NCBI GenBank assembly: GCA_021731815.1
Contig: JAKFWO010000036.1
Location: 1-64,000, forward strand
DNA length: 64,000 bases
Direction: 5' to 3'
DNA from: Hyphomonadaceae bacterium
GTDB lineage: Bacteria > Pseudomonadota > Alphaproteobacteria > Caulobacterales > Aquidulcibacteraceae
Below are positions 28,349-36,798 of this stretch, piece by piece. The notes beneath the pieces were generated by a model. It was not told the DNA's origin, ran no database searches, and saw only the letters and a program-made list of their open reading frames with translations. The translations under genes were made by a program, and so were the position numbers. How positions within the stretch are numbered: the stretch's first letter is position 1; each line of letters begins with the position of its first letter.

Positions 28349-28442
28349 GTCGCAGGCCCAACAGGCCGCAGGCCCAACAGGTCGCAGGCCCAACAGGTCG
28401 CTGGCCAAACAGGTCGCAGGCCGAACAGGCCGCAGGACAAAA
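28347..28442. repeat. Six-copy 16-bp tandem array
   Basis: Six contiguous 16-bp units close to AGGTCGCAGGCCCAAC occupy 28347-28442. Units 1 and 3 are identical, and the others differ by one to several bases, most in the last unit. The array starts inside the stop codon of the RND gene and ends about 50 bp before the next start codon. There are no spacers, so it is not a CRISPR. It may be a neutral minisatellite or a regulatory or RNA-structure element; the sequence shows only the repeats. Confidence 0.93.
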
Positions 28443-28491
28443 AACAGGATCTTCCGGGCATCACCTTATGCACCGGGGACGGGGAGGAAGC

Positions 28492-30918
28492 ATGGCCGAC
28501 AACGTGCACGCGTCGGGTGACCCATTGGCGGCGGAAAGAGGAGCCGGCGAAGGCATTGCGCGCGACATTGGCGGAAATGCCATGGATCTCGCGGCTTTGG
28601 CGCGGATCGAGGATCTGCTGCTCTGGCTGGCCAGCCAGATGATCCACAATGCCAATCATGTGCGCGTAGCGCGCGACGGGCTGAAAGTCGGCGGGCATCA
28701 GGCGTCCTCGGCGTCGATGGTCACCGTCATGACCGCCTTGTTCATGGGCTTTCTGCGCCCGCAGGACCGGGTGGCAGTGAAGCCCCATGCCGGGCCGGTT
28801 CTGCATGCGCTCGAATATCTGTTCGGTCGCCAGAGCCTCGACCAATTGCAACGGTTCCGGGGATTTGGCGGCGCGCAGGCCTATCCGTCGCGCACCAAGG
28901 ACCGGATCGGAGTGGATTTCTCGACCGGTTCGGTGGGGCTCGGGGTGGCCATTACCGCCTTTGCCAGCCTCGTCCAGGATTTTTGGGCGGCGCGCGACCG
29001 CGTCGCCCCGTCGGAAATGGGCCGCTTCATCGCGCTGATGGGCGATGCGGAACTCGACGAAGGCAATATCTACGAAGCCCTGATCGAGGGCTACAAGCAT
29101 GATCTGCGCAATGTGTGGTGGATCGTCGATTACAACCGCCAGAGTCTCGATTCCATAACGCCCGAACGCATGTGGGACCGCTTCGACGATGTGTTCGATA
29201 CCATGGGCTGGCGCGTCGAAAACCTGAAATTCGGCGCGGCGCAACGCGCGGCCTTTGCCGAACCGGGGGCTGGCGCGCTCCGCAATTTCATCGAGACCTG
29301 CCCCAATGATCTCTATTCAGCGCTGGCTTTTGAGGGCGCTTCCGCCTGGCGTGCCGAACTCAAATCCGCCTTCAGGGGGGATCGCAAGGCGCTCGCCTGG
29401 CTTGGCAAACAGGACGATGACCGGCTCGAGGGCCTGATGACCCGGCTGGGCGGGCATTGCCCCGAAACGCTGCTCGCGGCCTTTGCGCGCGCATCGCAGC
29501 ATGAGCAGCCGACCCTGTTCATCGCCTATACGATCAAGGGCTATCGCCTGCCCTTTCAGGGGCACAAGGACAATCATTCGGGCCTGATGAATCCGGGCCA
29601 GATGCGCGTGTTGCAGGAGAAACTGGCCATCCCCGAGGGGGCCGAATGGGATCCGCTCGTGGCGCTGCCGGCCGGCGAACAGGCGCGGATCCGCACTGCA
29701 CTCGAAAATTCATTATGGGCCGATGCCGGGCCTCGCGATCGCGGATTTCCGTCCGTCGCCACGCCGGCATTCGAGGAATTTCCGGGGGGCGATGGCAAGC
29801 CGACCTCCACGCAAGCCGCGTTTGGACGCATCCTGACGGCCCTCGCCAAACGCGAGGATGAATTCGGCCGGGCGCTCATCACCACCTCGCCCGATGTCAC
29901 CGTGTCGACCAATCTCGGCGGCTTCGTGTCGCGGCGGGGATTATTTGCGCGTGCCGGCCATCCGGACCTGTTCCGCGAACGGCGCATTGCCAGCCCCCAT
30001 CTGTGGACCGCCAGCCCGACGGGGCAGCATTTCGAGCTCGGTATCGCGGAAAACAATCTTTTCCTGATGCTCGCGGCGGCCGGCCTGTCGGGGCCTTTGT
30101 TCGGGCAGGCCCTGTTTCCCGTCGGGACACTGTATGATCCCTTCATCGCGCGCGGGCTCGACGCGCTGAATTATGCGCTCTACCAGAATGCGCGCTTCAT
30201 TCTGGTGGCGACGCCGTCGGGCGTCACTCTGGGGCCCGAGGGCGGGGCGCATCAATCGGTTTCCGCGCCGCTGATCGGCATGGGCCAGCCGGGCCTCAAA
30301 TCCTATGAGCCGGCCTTTGCCGATGAATTGACTGCCATCCTCGCCGATGGCTTTGGCCAATTGCATCGGCCGGAAGGGGAATCGCTTTATCTCCGGCTGT
30401 CGACACGCAGCCTCGCCCAGCCGGTCCGCGGCGAAGACGATGCCTGGCACAAAGGCGCGATCGCGGGGGCCTATTGGCGCGTGCCGCCGGCGGCAGGGTC
30501 TGACTATGTGCTCGCTTATTGCGGCGTACTTGCCCCCGAAGCCGAACAGGCCTTTGCTGCACTCCGCGAGGATTTTCCCGGCGCCGGATTGTTGGCGATC
30601 ACCTCGCCGGGGCAATTGTTCCGCGGCTGGACGGCGGCATGCCGGGCCCGCCAGAGCAATGGGGACAGAAGCGCCCATATCGAGGATTTGCTCGCCCCTG
30701 TGGGCCGGGCGGCGCAGATCGTCACGCTGATCGATGGAGCGCCGGCCACCCTCGCCTGGCTCGGCAGTGTGCGCGGCCATGTCGTGCGGGCGCTCGGGGT
30801 GGAGAATTTCGGCCAATCGGGTGATTTGCCTGATCTTTATGCCAAATATGGCCTTGATTCCGAAGCCATCATTGCGGCCTGCGCCGAAATGTGGGTCTCG
30901 GGGCGGCGGGGAATCTGA
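28492..30918 (+). CDS. ThDP-dependent transketolase/AceE-like E1 enzyme
   Basis: An 808-residue single-chain enzyme with transketolase-fold halves. It resembles homodimeric pyruvate dehydrogenase E1 (AceE) more than true transketolase. GLKVGGHQASSASMVTVMTA matches the AceE GGHxxSxxS segment. The ThDP-binding motif is GDAELDEGNIYEAL through VDYNRQSLDS. A pyrimidine domain around 430-640 includes FELGIAENNL with the catalytic-type Glu. It could be a 2-oxo-acid dehydrogenase E1, but no E2 or E3 gene is adjacent, so the reaction is uncertain. GGGGAGGAAG six bases before the ATG at 28492 decides the start over an upstream ATG at 28468. It may begin a unit with crcB and the pseudouridine synthase. 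Confidence 0.8.
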   Translation: MADNVHASGDPLAAERGAGEGIARDIGGNAMDLAALARIEDLLLWLASQMIHNANHVRVARDGLKVGGHQASSASMVTVMTALFMGFLRPQDRVAVKPHAGPVLHALEYLFGRQSLDQLQRFRGFGGAQAYPSRTKDRIGVDFSTGSVGLGVAITAFASLVQDFWAARDRVAPSEMGRFIALMGDAELDEGNIYEALIEGYKHDLRNVWWIVDYNRQSLDSITPERMWDRFDDVFDTMGWRVENLKFGAAQRAAFAEPGAGALRNFIETCPNDLYSALAFEGASAWRAELKSAFRGDRKALAWLGKQDDDRLEGLMTRLGGHCPETLLAAFARASQHEQPTLFIAYTIKGYRLPFQGHKDNHSGLMNPGQMRVLQEKLAIPEGAEWDPLVALPAGEQARIRTALENSLWADAGPRDRGFPSVATPAFEEFPGGDGKPTSTQAAFGRILTALAKREDEFGRALITTSPDVTVSTNLGGFVSRRGLFARAGHPDLFRERRIASPHLWTASPTGQHFELGIAENNLFLMLAAAGLSGPLFGQALFPVGTLYDPFIARGLDALNYALYQNARFILVATPSGVTLGPEGGAHQSVSAPLIGMGQPGLKSYEPAFADELTAILADGFGQLHRPEGESLYLRLSTRSLAQPVRGEDDAWHKGAIAGAYWRVPPAAGSDYVLAYCGVLAPEAEQAFAALREDFPGAGLLAITSPGQLFRGWTAACRARQSNGDRSAHIEDLLAPVGRAAQIVTLIDGAPATLAWLGSVRGHVVRALGVENFGQSGDLPDLYAKYGLDSEAIIAACAEMWVSGRRGI

Positions 30919-30933
30919 CAGGGGATGGACCGG

Positions 30934-31323
30934 ATGAGAAGCCTGCATGAATTTCTGCTGGTGGGACTGGGCGGAGCGCTTGGCGCAATGGCGCGGTTCG
31001 GCCTCGGGCTCGCTGTCGCCCGCCTGGGGCTCAGCGCGTTTCCCTGGGCAACGCTCGGGGCCAATGTGCTGGGCGGTCTCGCCATGGGGGTGCTGGTCGG
31101 CTTCATCTCGCTGCGTTGTGCGCCGGGCGATTTCGCCATCCGCGCGTTTTGGGGCGTGGGATTGCTCGGCGGATTCACCACCTTTTCGGCATTTTCGATC
31201 GAGATGCTCGGCATGATGGAGCGCCGCGACTGGGGCCCCGCCCTTGTCTATGGCTTTCTGTCCATCGCGGGCGCGCTTGGTGCCTGCGCGCTCGGCCTGT
31301 GGCTCGGGCGACGAATCTGGTGA
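30934..31323 (+). CDS. crcB: Fluoride efflux channel CrcB/Fluc
   Basis: A small four-helix inner-membrane protein (129 residues from the ATG at 30934; an ATG at 30925 is also possible). Dual-topology dimers of this family expel fluoride. Diagnostic stretches are GGALGAMARFGLG, the Asn in GANVLGGLAMG that lines the pore, and GLLGGFTTFSAFSIE with the family's TTFS motif. It starts 15 bp after the AceE-like gene, and its stop overlaps the next start in a GTGA. I see no fluoride riboswitch upstream, which fits its internal operon position. Confidence 0.92.
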   Translation: MRSLHEFLLVGLGGALGAMARFGLGLAVARLGLSAFPWATLGANVLGGLAMGVLVGFISLRCAPGDFAIRAFWGVGLLGGFTTFSAFSIEMLGMMERRDWGPALVYGFLSIAGALGACALGLWLGRRIW

Positions 31324-32114
31324 AAGCGAGCGGAGCCGGATCCCGCGGTACCGGGCGCGCGCCGACCCGCTTTTTGCCCGGGCCGGGGGATCGCGAATTC
31401 GTGGAGCGGCTCGTCATCCATGTGGATGATCAGGTTCTGGGCTTCAACAAGCCTTCCGGCCTCGCGGTGCAGGGCGGATCGGGGGTCACGCGCGATCTCG
31501 ATCATTTGCTCGCGGTGCTCGCCACCGCCAAAGGCCGGGTCCCGCGACTCGTGCATCGGCTCGATCGCGAGACTTCGGGCGTGATGATCGCGGCGCGGAC
31601 GAAGCCGGCAGCGGCCTTTTTCTCCGCCGCCTTCGCCGAACGCCGGGCGCGGAAAACGTATCTGGCGCTCATTTTCGGGGATTTACCGGAGACGGGGATG
31701 GTAGAAATTCCCCTCAGACGTGTCAATCGCGGCGGGATCGACCTGTCCGCCCCTGCCCGTGCTGACGATCCCGGCGCGCAGGCGGCATGCACGCGCTGGC
31801 GGGTGGTCGGCACGGGAGAGGCGGGGGCGCAATTGCTGGCGCTTTTCCCTGAAACCGGACGCATGCACCAGATCCGCGCGCATCTGGCTGCGATCGGTGC
31901 GCCGATCGCCGGCGATCGTAAATATGGCGGCGCGCTGGCCAAAGCAGGCCTGCCCTTCGAAAGATTGCATCTGCACGCCTTGCATCTGGCGTTGCCCCAT
32001 CCGAAGGATTGCGAATTCCGCTTGACAGCCTTGCCCGGGCCGGAGCTTTTCGGGCCATGGCGCGAACTGGCGCTGGTCGGGGATGCGGATGCCGATTTCG
32101 GACATGTCGAATAG
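31320..32114 (+). CDS. RluC/RluD-family pseudouridine synthase
   Basis: A 264-residue enzyme that isomerises specific uridines in rRNA or tRNA. The catalytic motif is HRLDRETSG with Asp82. Upstream is the FNKPSGLAVQGGSG strand, and downstream are RKTYLALIFG and PETGRMHQIRAHLAAIGAPIAGDRKYG, all typical of the RluA/C/D group. No S4 RNA-binding domain is present, so the exact target is unclear. The GTG at 31320 overlaps the crcB stop by four bases, implying translational coupling; the frame is open further upstream but lies inside crcB. Confidence 0.9.
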   Translation: MKASGAGSRGTGRAPTRFLPGPGDREFVERLVIHVDDQVLGFNKPSGLAVQGGSGVTRDLDHLLAVLATAKGRVPRLVHRLDRETSGVMIAARTKPAAAFFSAAFAERRARKTYLALIFGDLPETGMVEIPLRRVNRGGIDLSAPARADDPGAQAACTRWRVVGTGEAGAQLLALFPETGRMHQIRAHLAAIGAPIAGDRKYGGALAKAGLPFERLHLHALHLALPHPKDCEFRLTALPGPELFGPWRELALVGDADADFGHVE

Positions 32115-32198
32115 GAATCCGGTTCCCGAAGGCACGACTTGCGGGCCTGGATCAAGGGGCCGGGATCAGTGGGCCGCGACTAATTTGGGGGCGTGGAA

Positions 32199-33326
32199 AT
32201 GAAACGAATTCTTCTCGGGATCGGTCTGGCATTGATCGGACTTCCGGCGATCCTGCTCGGTGCGGCGCTGTTCTGGCTTGGCTATGCGCCGGAGGCAAAG
32301 CCCACCTCCCCTCCCGCCGACCAATTGGCGCGCGCGGCCACCATTCTCGCCGATCCGCGCTGGACCCCGCCCGCGGGCTGGACCTTTGGCGAATATACCC
32401 GGCCCGATGGCGTGACGCTGCGCTTTGGCTCTGCGCAGGCACCATCTCCCGAAGCGCCAATCTTTGTCTATGTGCCGGGCTTTACCAATATCATCGAGCA
32501 AGGTTATGAATTTCTGAGCGATTTGCACGAACGCGGCATCACGGTCTATTCCATCGAATTGCGCGGGCAGGGTGGTTCGACCCGCGGCTTGCCGGGGGCA
32601 GAAAACCATCAGAAATCCTGGCTCCGGGATTTCCGGACCTATGCCGAGGACCTTACCGGCTTTTTGTCGGAGGAAACGGGGCTTCGCCGCGGCGGGCCGG
32701 TCATTCTGGGTGGTCTGTCGCTCGGCGGGCATGCGGTTTTGCGCACGGCGGTGGAGTTTCCCGATTCGGCGGACGCTTTTGCCCTGATCGCGCCGGCGGT
32801 TGGCCTGCGCACCGCTCCGTTCGATGCCAAGGGGGCGCTGCTGCTTGCCCAGAGCGTGAGTTTCATCGGCGGCGGCAAGCATTATGTCCCGGGGCATGGC
32901 CCGCGGAGCTGGGGACCCGAGCGCCTTGACGGGATCGGGGCATGCGGTTCCGACCCCGCGCGCGCGGCCGGGCTTCAGGCCTGGGCTATCGCACGCAGCG
33001 AAACCCGGATGGGCGGCGGAACCTTTGACTGGCTCAAGGCGTTTCTCAAATCTGCGGCTCTGGTCCGGGAGAGCGAAAATCTCGCAAGGATCAGCGCACC
33101 CATTTTGCTGATCAATCCGCTGGCCGATGCCACCGTGCTCCCCGAAGCAAGCACCAGCGCCTGCAAGGCCATCAAGAATTGCCGTGAATTGGCCATGGCC
33201 GACACGCAGCATTGTCCATTTACCGACCCCCAGCCCAAATACGATGCCGCACTCGATGCCCTGTCCGGCTTCATTCTGGCGCAGGTGCCGCCACCCATTA
33301 TCGTCACCGAATCCGCCACACGCTGA
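32199..33326 (+). CDS. Membrane-anchored alpha/beta hydrolase (monoacylglycerol lipase-like)
   Basis: A 375-residue serine hydrolase. An N-terminal hydrophobic segment (residues 3-26) looks like an uncleaved anchor or signal sequence. The alpha/beta-hydrolase core has the nucleophile elbow GGLSLGGH with Ser174. An early VYVPGFTN and IELRGQGGS segment resembles lysophospholipase/monoacylglycerol lipase. A candidate acid lies in LINPLADATV and a His in ADTQHCPF. The ATG at 32199 has a GGGGG run seven bases upstream; a GTG at 32193 is an alternative. The substrate is not known. Confidence 0.85.
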   Translation: MKRILLGIGLALIGLPAILLGAALFWLGYAPEAKPTSPPADQLARAATILADPRWTPPAGWTFGEYTRPDGVTLRFGSAQAPSPEAPIFVYVPGFTNIIEQGYEFLSDLHERGITVYSIELRGQGGSTRGLPGAENHQKSWLRDFRTYAEDLTGFLSEETGLRRGGPVILGGLSLGGHAVLRTAVEFPDSADAFALIAPAVGLRTAPFDAKGALLLAQSVSFIGGGKHYVPGHGPRSWGPERLDGIGACGSDPARAAGLQAWAIARSETRMGGGTFDWLKAFLKSAALVRESENLARISAPILLINPLADATVLPEASTSACKAIKNCRELAMADTQHCPFTDPQPKYDAALDALSGFILAQVPPPIIVTESATR

Positions 33327-33336
33327 GCCCGCTGCC

Positions 33337-34893
33337 ATGACCCACGCGATCAATGGCGCGCAGGCGCTCATCCAAACCCTCGCCGATTGCGGCGTTGAGG
33401 TGTGTTTTGCCAATCCCGGCACCAGCGAGATGCAATTGGTGACGGCGCTCGACCGGGAGCCACGCATCCGTTCGGTGCTGTGTTTGTTCGAGGGTGTCGC
33501 GACGGGGGCCGCGGATGGCTATGCGCGCATCGCAGGCAAGCCGGCATTGACGCTTTTGCATCTGGGGCCCGGCTATGGCAATGGGCTCGCCAATCTCCAC
33601 AATGCGCGGCGGGCATTTTCGCCGGTCATCAATGTGGTGGGCGACCATGCCTGCGATCACCGGGCGCTCGATGCGCCGCTCAATTCCGACATCGCCGCGA
33701 TTGTCGCGCCCAATTCCCGCTGGGTGGGAACGGTGGAGCGGACCGAAGAGATGGGCCCCATGGCGGCCCGCGCCTTTGCCGAGAGCTTTGGCCCGCCGGG
33801 TGGTTCGGCAACCCTGATCGTTCCGGCCGATTCGGCGTGGAATCCGGGCGGCGTTGCTGCTGCGCCACCCCTTCACCCCGGGCCCGGTGCGGTTCCGCCT
33901 GAGCGCGTCGCAGCTTTCGCAACAGCATTGCGGGCGGCGCAGAAGCCCGTGCTGCTGCTCAATCATTCGGCGCTGACGGCATCGGCGCTGGCATCGGCGG
34001 CGCGGCTCGAAGCCTTTGGCGTGCGCGTGCTGGCCGACACATTCGTCTCGCGCATGGCGCGCGGGGCCGGTCGCTACCAGCCCGGCCGCTTCCTCTATTT
34101 CGCCGAAGCCGCCATGGCCGATCTCGAGGGCACGGATTTCATGGGGCTGGCGGGCACCTCGTCGCCCGTGGCGTTTTTCGCTTACCCGGGCAAGCCCTCG
34201 CGCCTCGTGCCGGAGGGCTGCCGGGTGGAGAGCCTTGCCGGGCCGGGCGAGGATGCTGGCCCGGCGCTTGCGGCATTGGCCGATCTGCTCGAAGCCCCGG
34301 CGCAAGGGCCGGTGGTGGCGAGCTTCGACTATGATCCGCCGGAGGGCGAACTGACGCCCGCGACGATCGGGGCTTCCCTCGCCCGCCATTTGCCGGCCAA
34401 TGCCATCATTTCCGATGACGGCGTGACCGGCAGCCTCGGGGCGTGGCTCGCGACGGCGAGCGCGGCACAGCATGACTGGCTCAACCTCACGGGCGGCGCG
34501 ATCGGCCAGGGCATGCCCGCGGCGATCGGGGCGAGCCTCGCGCGGCCGGGGGCGAAGGTCATCTGCCTGTCGGGCGACGGGGCGGGCATGTATACTGTAC
34601 AAAGCCTGTGGACCATGGCGCGCGAGAATCTGCCGATCGTCACCATCATCTATGCCAATGATTCCTATCGTATCCTGCATATCGAACTCGCCCGCACCGG
34701 GGCGGGGGCACCGGGCAAGGCGGCCGAAGGGATGCTCTCGCTCGCCGGCCCGAGCCTCGATTGGGTCAAGCTCGCCGAGGGCCAGGGCGTGCGTGCCATG
34801 CGCGCGACCGATGCCGCCGGCTTCGATGCGATGCTCGCCAGCGCCATGCAGGCCGATGGGCCGGTGCTCATCGAGGCGCGGCTGGCCGGCTGA
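33337..34893 (+). CDS. Acetolactate synthase-like ThDP-binding enzyme
   Basis: A 518-residue protein of the POX/acetolactate synthase large-subunit family. The cofactor-activating Glu52 is in LFEGVATGAADGYARI, and the ThDP/Mg motif is LSGDGAGMYTVQSLW followed by IIYANDSYRIL. The middle domain is shorter than in true AHAS catalytic subunits, and no small regulatory subunit follows. It therefore fits the stand-alone group often labelled acetolactate synthase-like or benzoylformate decarboxylase-like. The ATG at 33337 lies 10 bp after the hydrolase stop, suggesting an operon. The substrate remains open. Confidence 0.85.
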   Translation: MTHAINGAQALIQTLADCGVEVCFANPGTSEMQLVTALDREPRIRSVLCLFEGVATGAADGYARIAGKPALTLLHLGPGYGNGLANLHNARRAFSPVINVVGDHACDHRALDAPLNSDIAAIVAPNSRWVGTVERTEEMGPMAARAFAESFGPPGGSATLIVPADSAWNPGGVAAAPPLHPGPGAVPPERVAAFATALRAAQKPVLLLNHSALTASALASAARLEAFGVRVLADTFVSRMARGAGRYQPGRFLYFAEAAMADLEGTDFMGLAGTSSPVAFFAYPGKPSRLVPEGCRVESLAGPGEDAGPALAALADLLEAPAQGPVVASFDYDPPEGELTPATIGASLARHLPANAIISDDGVTGSLGAWLATASAAQHDWLNLTGGAIGQGMPAAIGASLARPGAKVICLSGDGAGMYTVQSLWTMARENLPIVTIIYANDSYRILHIELARTGAGAPGKAAEGMLSLAGPSLDWVKLAEGQGVRAMRATDAAGFDAMLASAMQADGPVLIEARLAG

Positions 34894-35221
34894 ACAACCT
34901 GTGGCTGCGGATATGCGGGTTGCGGGTTCGGCCATCTTGCCGCCACTGGCCGCCACTGGTCCTTGACGGAACGGGCCTCGCCCTATTGTCCGGCGCGGCC
35001 ATCGCCCGCTTTCGGGTCACCGGCAGGGCAGGGGGACCGATTGCGTACCGGGATTCCACTGCGTACCGGGATTCCACCGGGCACAATCGATGTGGGGGGC
35101 GGGTTTGGGAGTTTTCTGCGCAAGCCGGTGTTGGAATGCGCGTCTGGATATTGCGAAGCGGTGCGAAAGTGACTAATGCTCCCGCCTCCCGGCCCGGGAG
35201 CTCACGCTCCCGCCCGCGCAT
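34894..35221. other. Gap upstream of tRNA-Gln, with a tandem duplication and possible promoter
   Basis: No gene is evident in these 328 bases. An 18-bp unit beginning GCGTACCGGGATTCCAC is duplicated head to tail (35043-35060 and 35061-35078, one mismatch). A possible tRNA promoter is TTGCGA at 35151-35156 with CTAATG at 35173-35178. A small hairpin, CTCCCG-GCC-CGGGAG, spans 35186-35200, just before the tRNA. Confidence 0.45.
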
Positions 35222-35296
35222 TGGGGCGTCGCCAAGCGGTAAGGCAGCGGTTTTTGGTACCGCCATCCCCAGGTTCGAATCCTGGCGCCCCAGCCA
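35222..35296 (+). tRNA. tRNA-Gln (anticodon TTG)
   Basis: A complete cloverleaf: acceptor TGGGGCG pairs with CGCCCCA. The D-arm is GCCAAGCGGTAAGGC. The anticodon stem GCGGT/ACCGC has loop TTTTGGT (anticodon TTG), and the T-arm contains GGTTCGAATCC. The discriminator is G35293 and CCA is encoded at 35294-35296. The sequence is very close to the Escherichia coli glutamine tRNA that I recall, supporting the identity. It decodes CAA and probably CAG by wobble. Confidence 0.97.
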
Positions 35297-35341
35297 AATC
35301 TCTGTTGTCGCGCAGCGATGAAACCTTCTTGCCTGGCCAGA

Positions 35342-35359
35342 CCTGATCCATGGATCAGG
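35342..35359. promoter_or_regulatory. 18-bp perfect palindrome downstream of tRNA-Gln
   Basis: CCTGATCCATGGATCAGG is a perfect inverted repeat 45 bp past the tRNA. It has no following T-run, so it is not a standard terminator. It could be an RNA 3' stem or a dimeric protein site; nothing else supports either. Confidence 0.35.
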
Positions 35360-35529
35360 AGCCTTGGTGCGACACGCACGGGGCATGCGAACCGGGTCTG
35401 GAGCGCCGCTTTCTCGCCGGACGGGACAAGGTTCCTCACGACGACCCGGAACCAGACTGCCTGCCTCCAGGCGCTGGATTTCAAGGGCCTCCGGAATATC
35501 GCCGCCCCCGGTCCTGAACCGCGCACATG

Positions 35530-35559
35530 CAAAAAAGCGGGGAGCGTTTCCGCTCCCCG
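35530..35559 (-). terminator. Intrinsic terminator for leftward transcription
   Basis: A 9-bp perfect stem (35538-35546 with 35551-35559) closes a four-base loop. Read on the minus strand it is followed by C and then six Ts (35531-35536), a textbook intrinsic terminator. The nearest leftward gene, the SemiSWEET gene, stops at 35916, about 360 bp upstream, so the terminator may end that transcript or a separate small RNA. Confidence 0.75.
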
Positions 35560-35915
35560 TCCGAGTTGGTAATGGTGGGGTGTCTCAAAGGGAAGACACA
35601 CACAAGATGCGCGGAACCCCTTAAGATTTCGTAAAACCGGTCGCGACGATTTCAATGGGCGCGACATCAAGTTTACCGCATTGGTAACCATGACAAGGAT
35701 TGGCGCAAGTGTGCAGCAAGGAATTCCGGATCAAGCAATGAATTGAACATAAACCAAAGTTCTTGAAACGTTTCGCATAGTCTGAATCCCGTGTCGGTAC
35801 AGGTTCCCAAAAGGGATGCTTCGATACGGCGAATACATTTCCCGGCCATCCTGGCGGCGTGTGACGGGGGGGCTTCGCCCGCGCAGTGAGACATTTTCCC
35901 GGGGTTGGCAGCCCG
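35560..35915. other. Gene-free stretch, possible leftward small RNA or long 3' UTR
   Basis: No convincing protein gene lies here. A second hairpin (GTGTCT at 35580-35585 with AGACAC at 35594-35599) lies next to the strong leftward terminator, and the central part is less GC-rich than its surroundings. A short leftward RNA ending at 35530 would fit, but I could not identify a promoter. Confidence 0.35.
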
Positions 35916-36182
35916 TCAGGACTTGCGGAACCGGAATTTCAGCATCAGCACTGCGCCCGAAAGGCTCAGGGCGATCAGGTTCCAGAAAATAATGGCCGGT
36001 GACTGGCGTCCCACTCCATAGGCCGTCCAAAAGATGGCTCCGATAAAGACCATCCAATAGGTGGCGGCGGAGACAGCTTCCGCATCTTTGGCGCGCAGCA
36101 ATTTGATGGCTTGCGGGGCGAATGCAAGGCTGCTCATCGCACCAGCGATTACCGCCAGCCATTCCACCGCATCAAAAATCAT
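35916..36182 (-). CDS. SemiSWEET/PQ-loop membrane protein
   Basis: An 88-residue three-helix protein. The first helix ends with the PQ motif in SLAFAPQAIKLLRAKDAEAVS. The second helix (YWMVFIGAIFWTAYGV) and third (IIFWNLIALSLSGAVLMLKF) match the bacterial SemiSWEET pattern, whose dimers carry sugars across membranes by facilitated diffusion. A GGAG six bases before the ATG at 36182 decides the start; a TTG at 36206 is also in frame. The substrate is unknown. It lies 57 bp after the DUF3126 gene on the same strand. Confidence 0.85.
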   Translation of the reverse strand: MIFDAVEWLAVIAGAMSSLAFAPQAIKLLRAKDAEAVSAATYWMVFIGAIFWTAYGVGRQSPAIIFWNLIALSLSGAVLMLKFRFRKS

Positions 36183-36239
36183 GCCGGTCTCCGGAAATTC
36201 CGGCAATCAGATGCCGTCTGTTATTTACAAAATATGGCT

Positions 36240-36452
36240 TCATGATTCGAGATCTTCGGCCAGTATGGACATTTCGAAGTGAAATGACATGTCGCCATCT
36301 TCTTCATCCTTATAGACGATCCCGATAAACTCCTCTCCAAGATAGACCTCGACCGAGTCATCTTTCTTGTTTCTTTCCTTGAGACGCAGATTATCGACCG
36401 CAAATTTCCGGCGCAGATAGGTTTCGACTTTCGTCCATTGGCCTTTAACCAT
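36240..36452 (-). CDS. DUF3126 family protein
   Basis: A 70-residue soluble protein that matches the alphaproteobacterial DUF3126 family as I recall it. An N-terminal helix (VETYLRRKFA) is followed by the conserved KKDDSVEVYLGEEFIGIVYK strand pair and EEDGDMSFHFEMSIL. The function is unknown. It is highly acidic towards the C-terminus. It precedes the SemiSWEET gene in the leftward direction, possibly in one transcript. Confidence 0.85.
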   Translation of the reverse strand: MVKGQWTKVETYLRRKFAVDNLRLKERNKKDDSVEVYLGEEFIGIVYKDEEDGDMSFHFEMSILAEDLES

Positions 36453-36798
36453 GAGGTTTCGTGTCCTGATACATGAATGATTCTGACTGATTCGCTTCTC
36501 ACTGACGGAAAGCGATCCCTGCCATCAGCACGGAAGGGATCGTTCAGGCAGATTTTCGGGTGAGCGGAATCAACGGATCGACAAAAACTCTGCCGACATA
36601 ATCAGAATCCCTGCTTGCGCCTATCGGTTTTTCCGTGACCTCGCGATCAATGGCATGGCGCGCGGGGGAATACAGGCCCAAATATCTCCGTATCGGGGAT
36701 GCATGCATCCGGCAGCAATCAAACCGGTTCCCTTTCATTGAAAAAAATTCCAGTATGGAGCCCCGCACCGGTTTTCCGGGCGACCAACCGGGTGTCCT
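36453..36798. other. Gap between DUF3126 and DUF423 genes
   Basis: About 346 bases between divergent genes. An 88-codon minus-strand frame (36544-36810) and overlapping plus-strand frames exist, but none has a recognisable product or ribosome binding site. The region likely holds the two divergent promoters. Confidence 0.4.

Noticed and set aside
28347-28442. CRISPR array
   Set aside because: The units are contiguous with no spacers and no cas genes are nearby.
34868-35691. Two overlapping minus-strand open frames across the tRNA region
   Set aside because: They read through the antisense of tRNA-Gln and give the well-known spurious peptide pattern from tRNA complements. There is no ribosome binding site and no conserved product.
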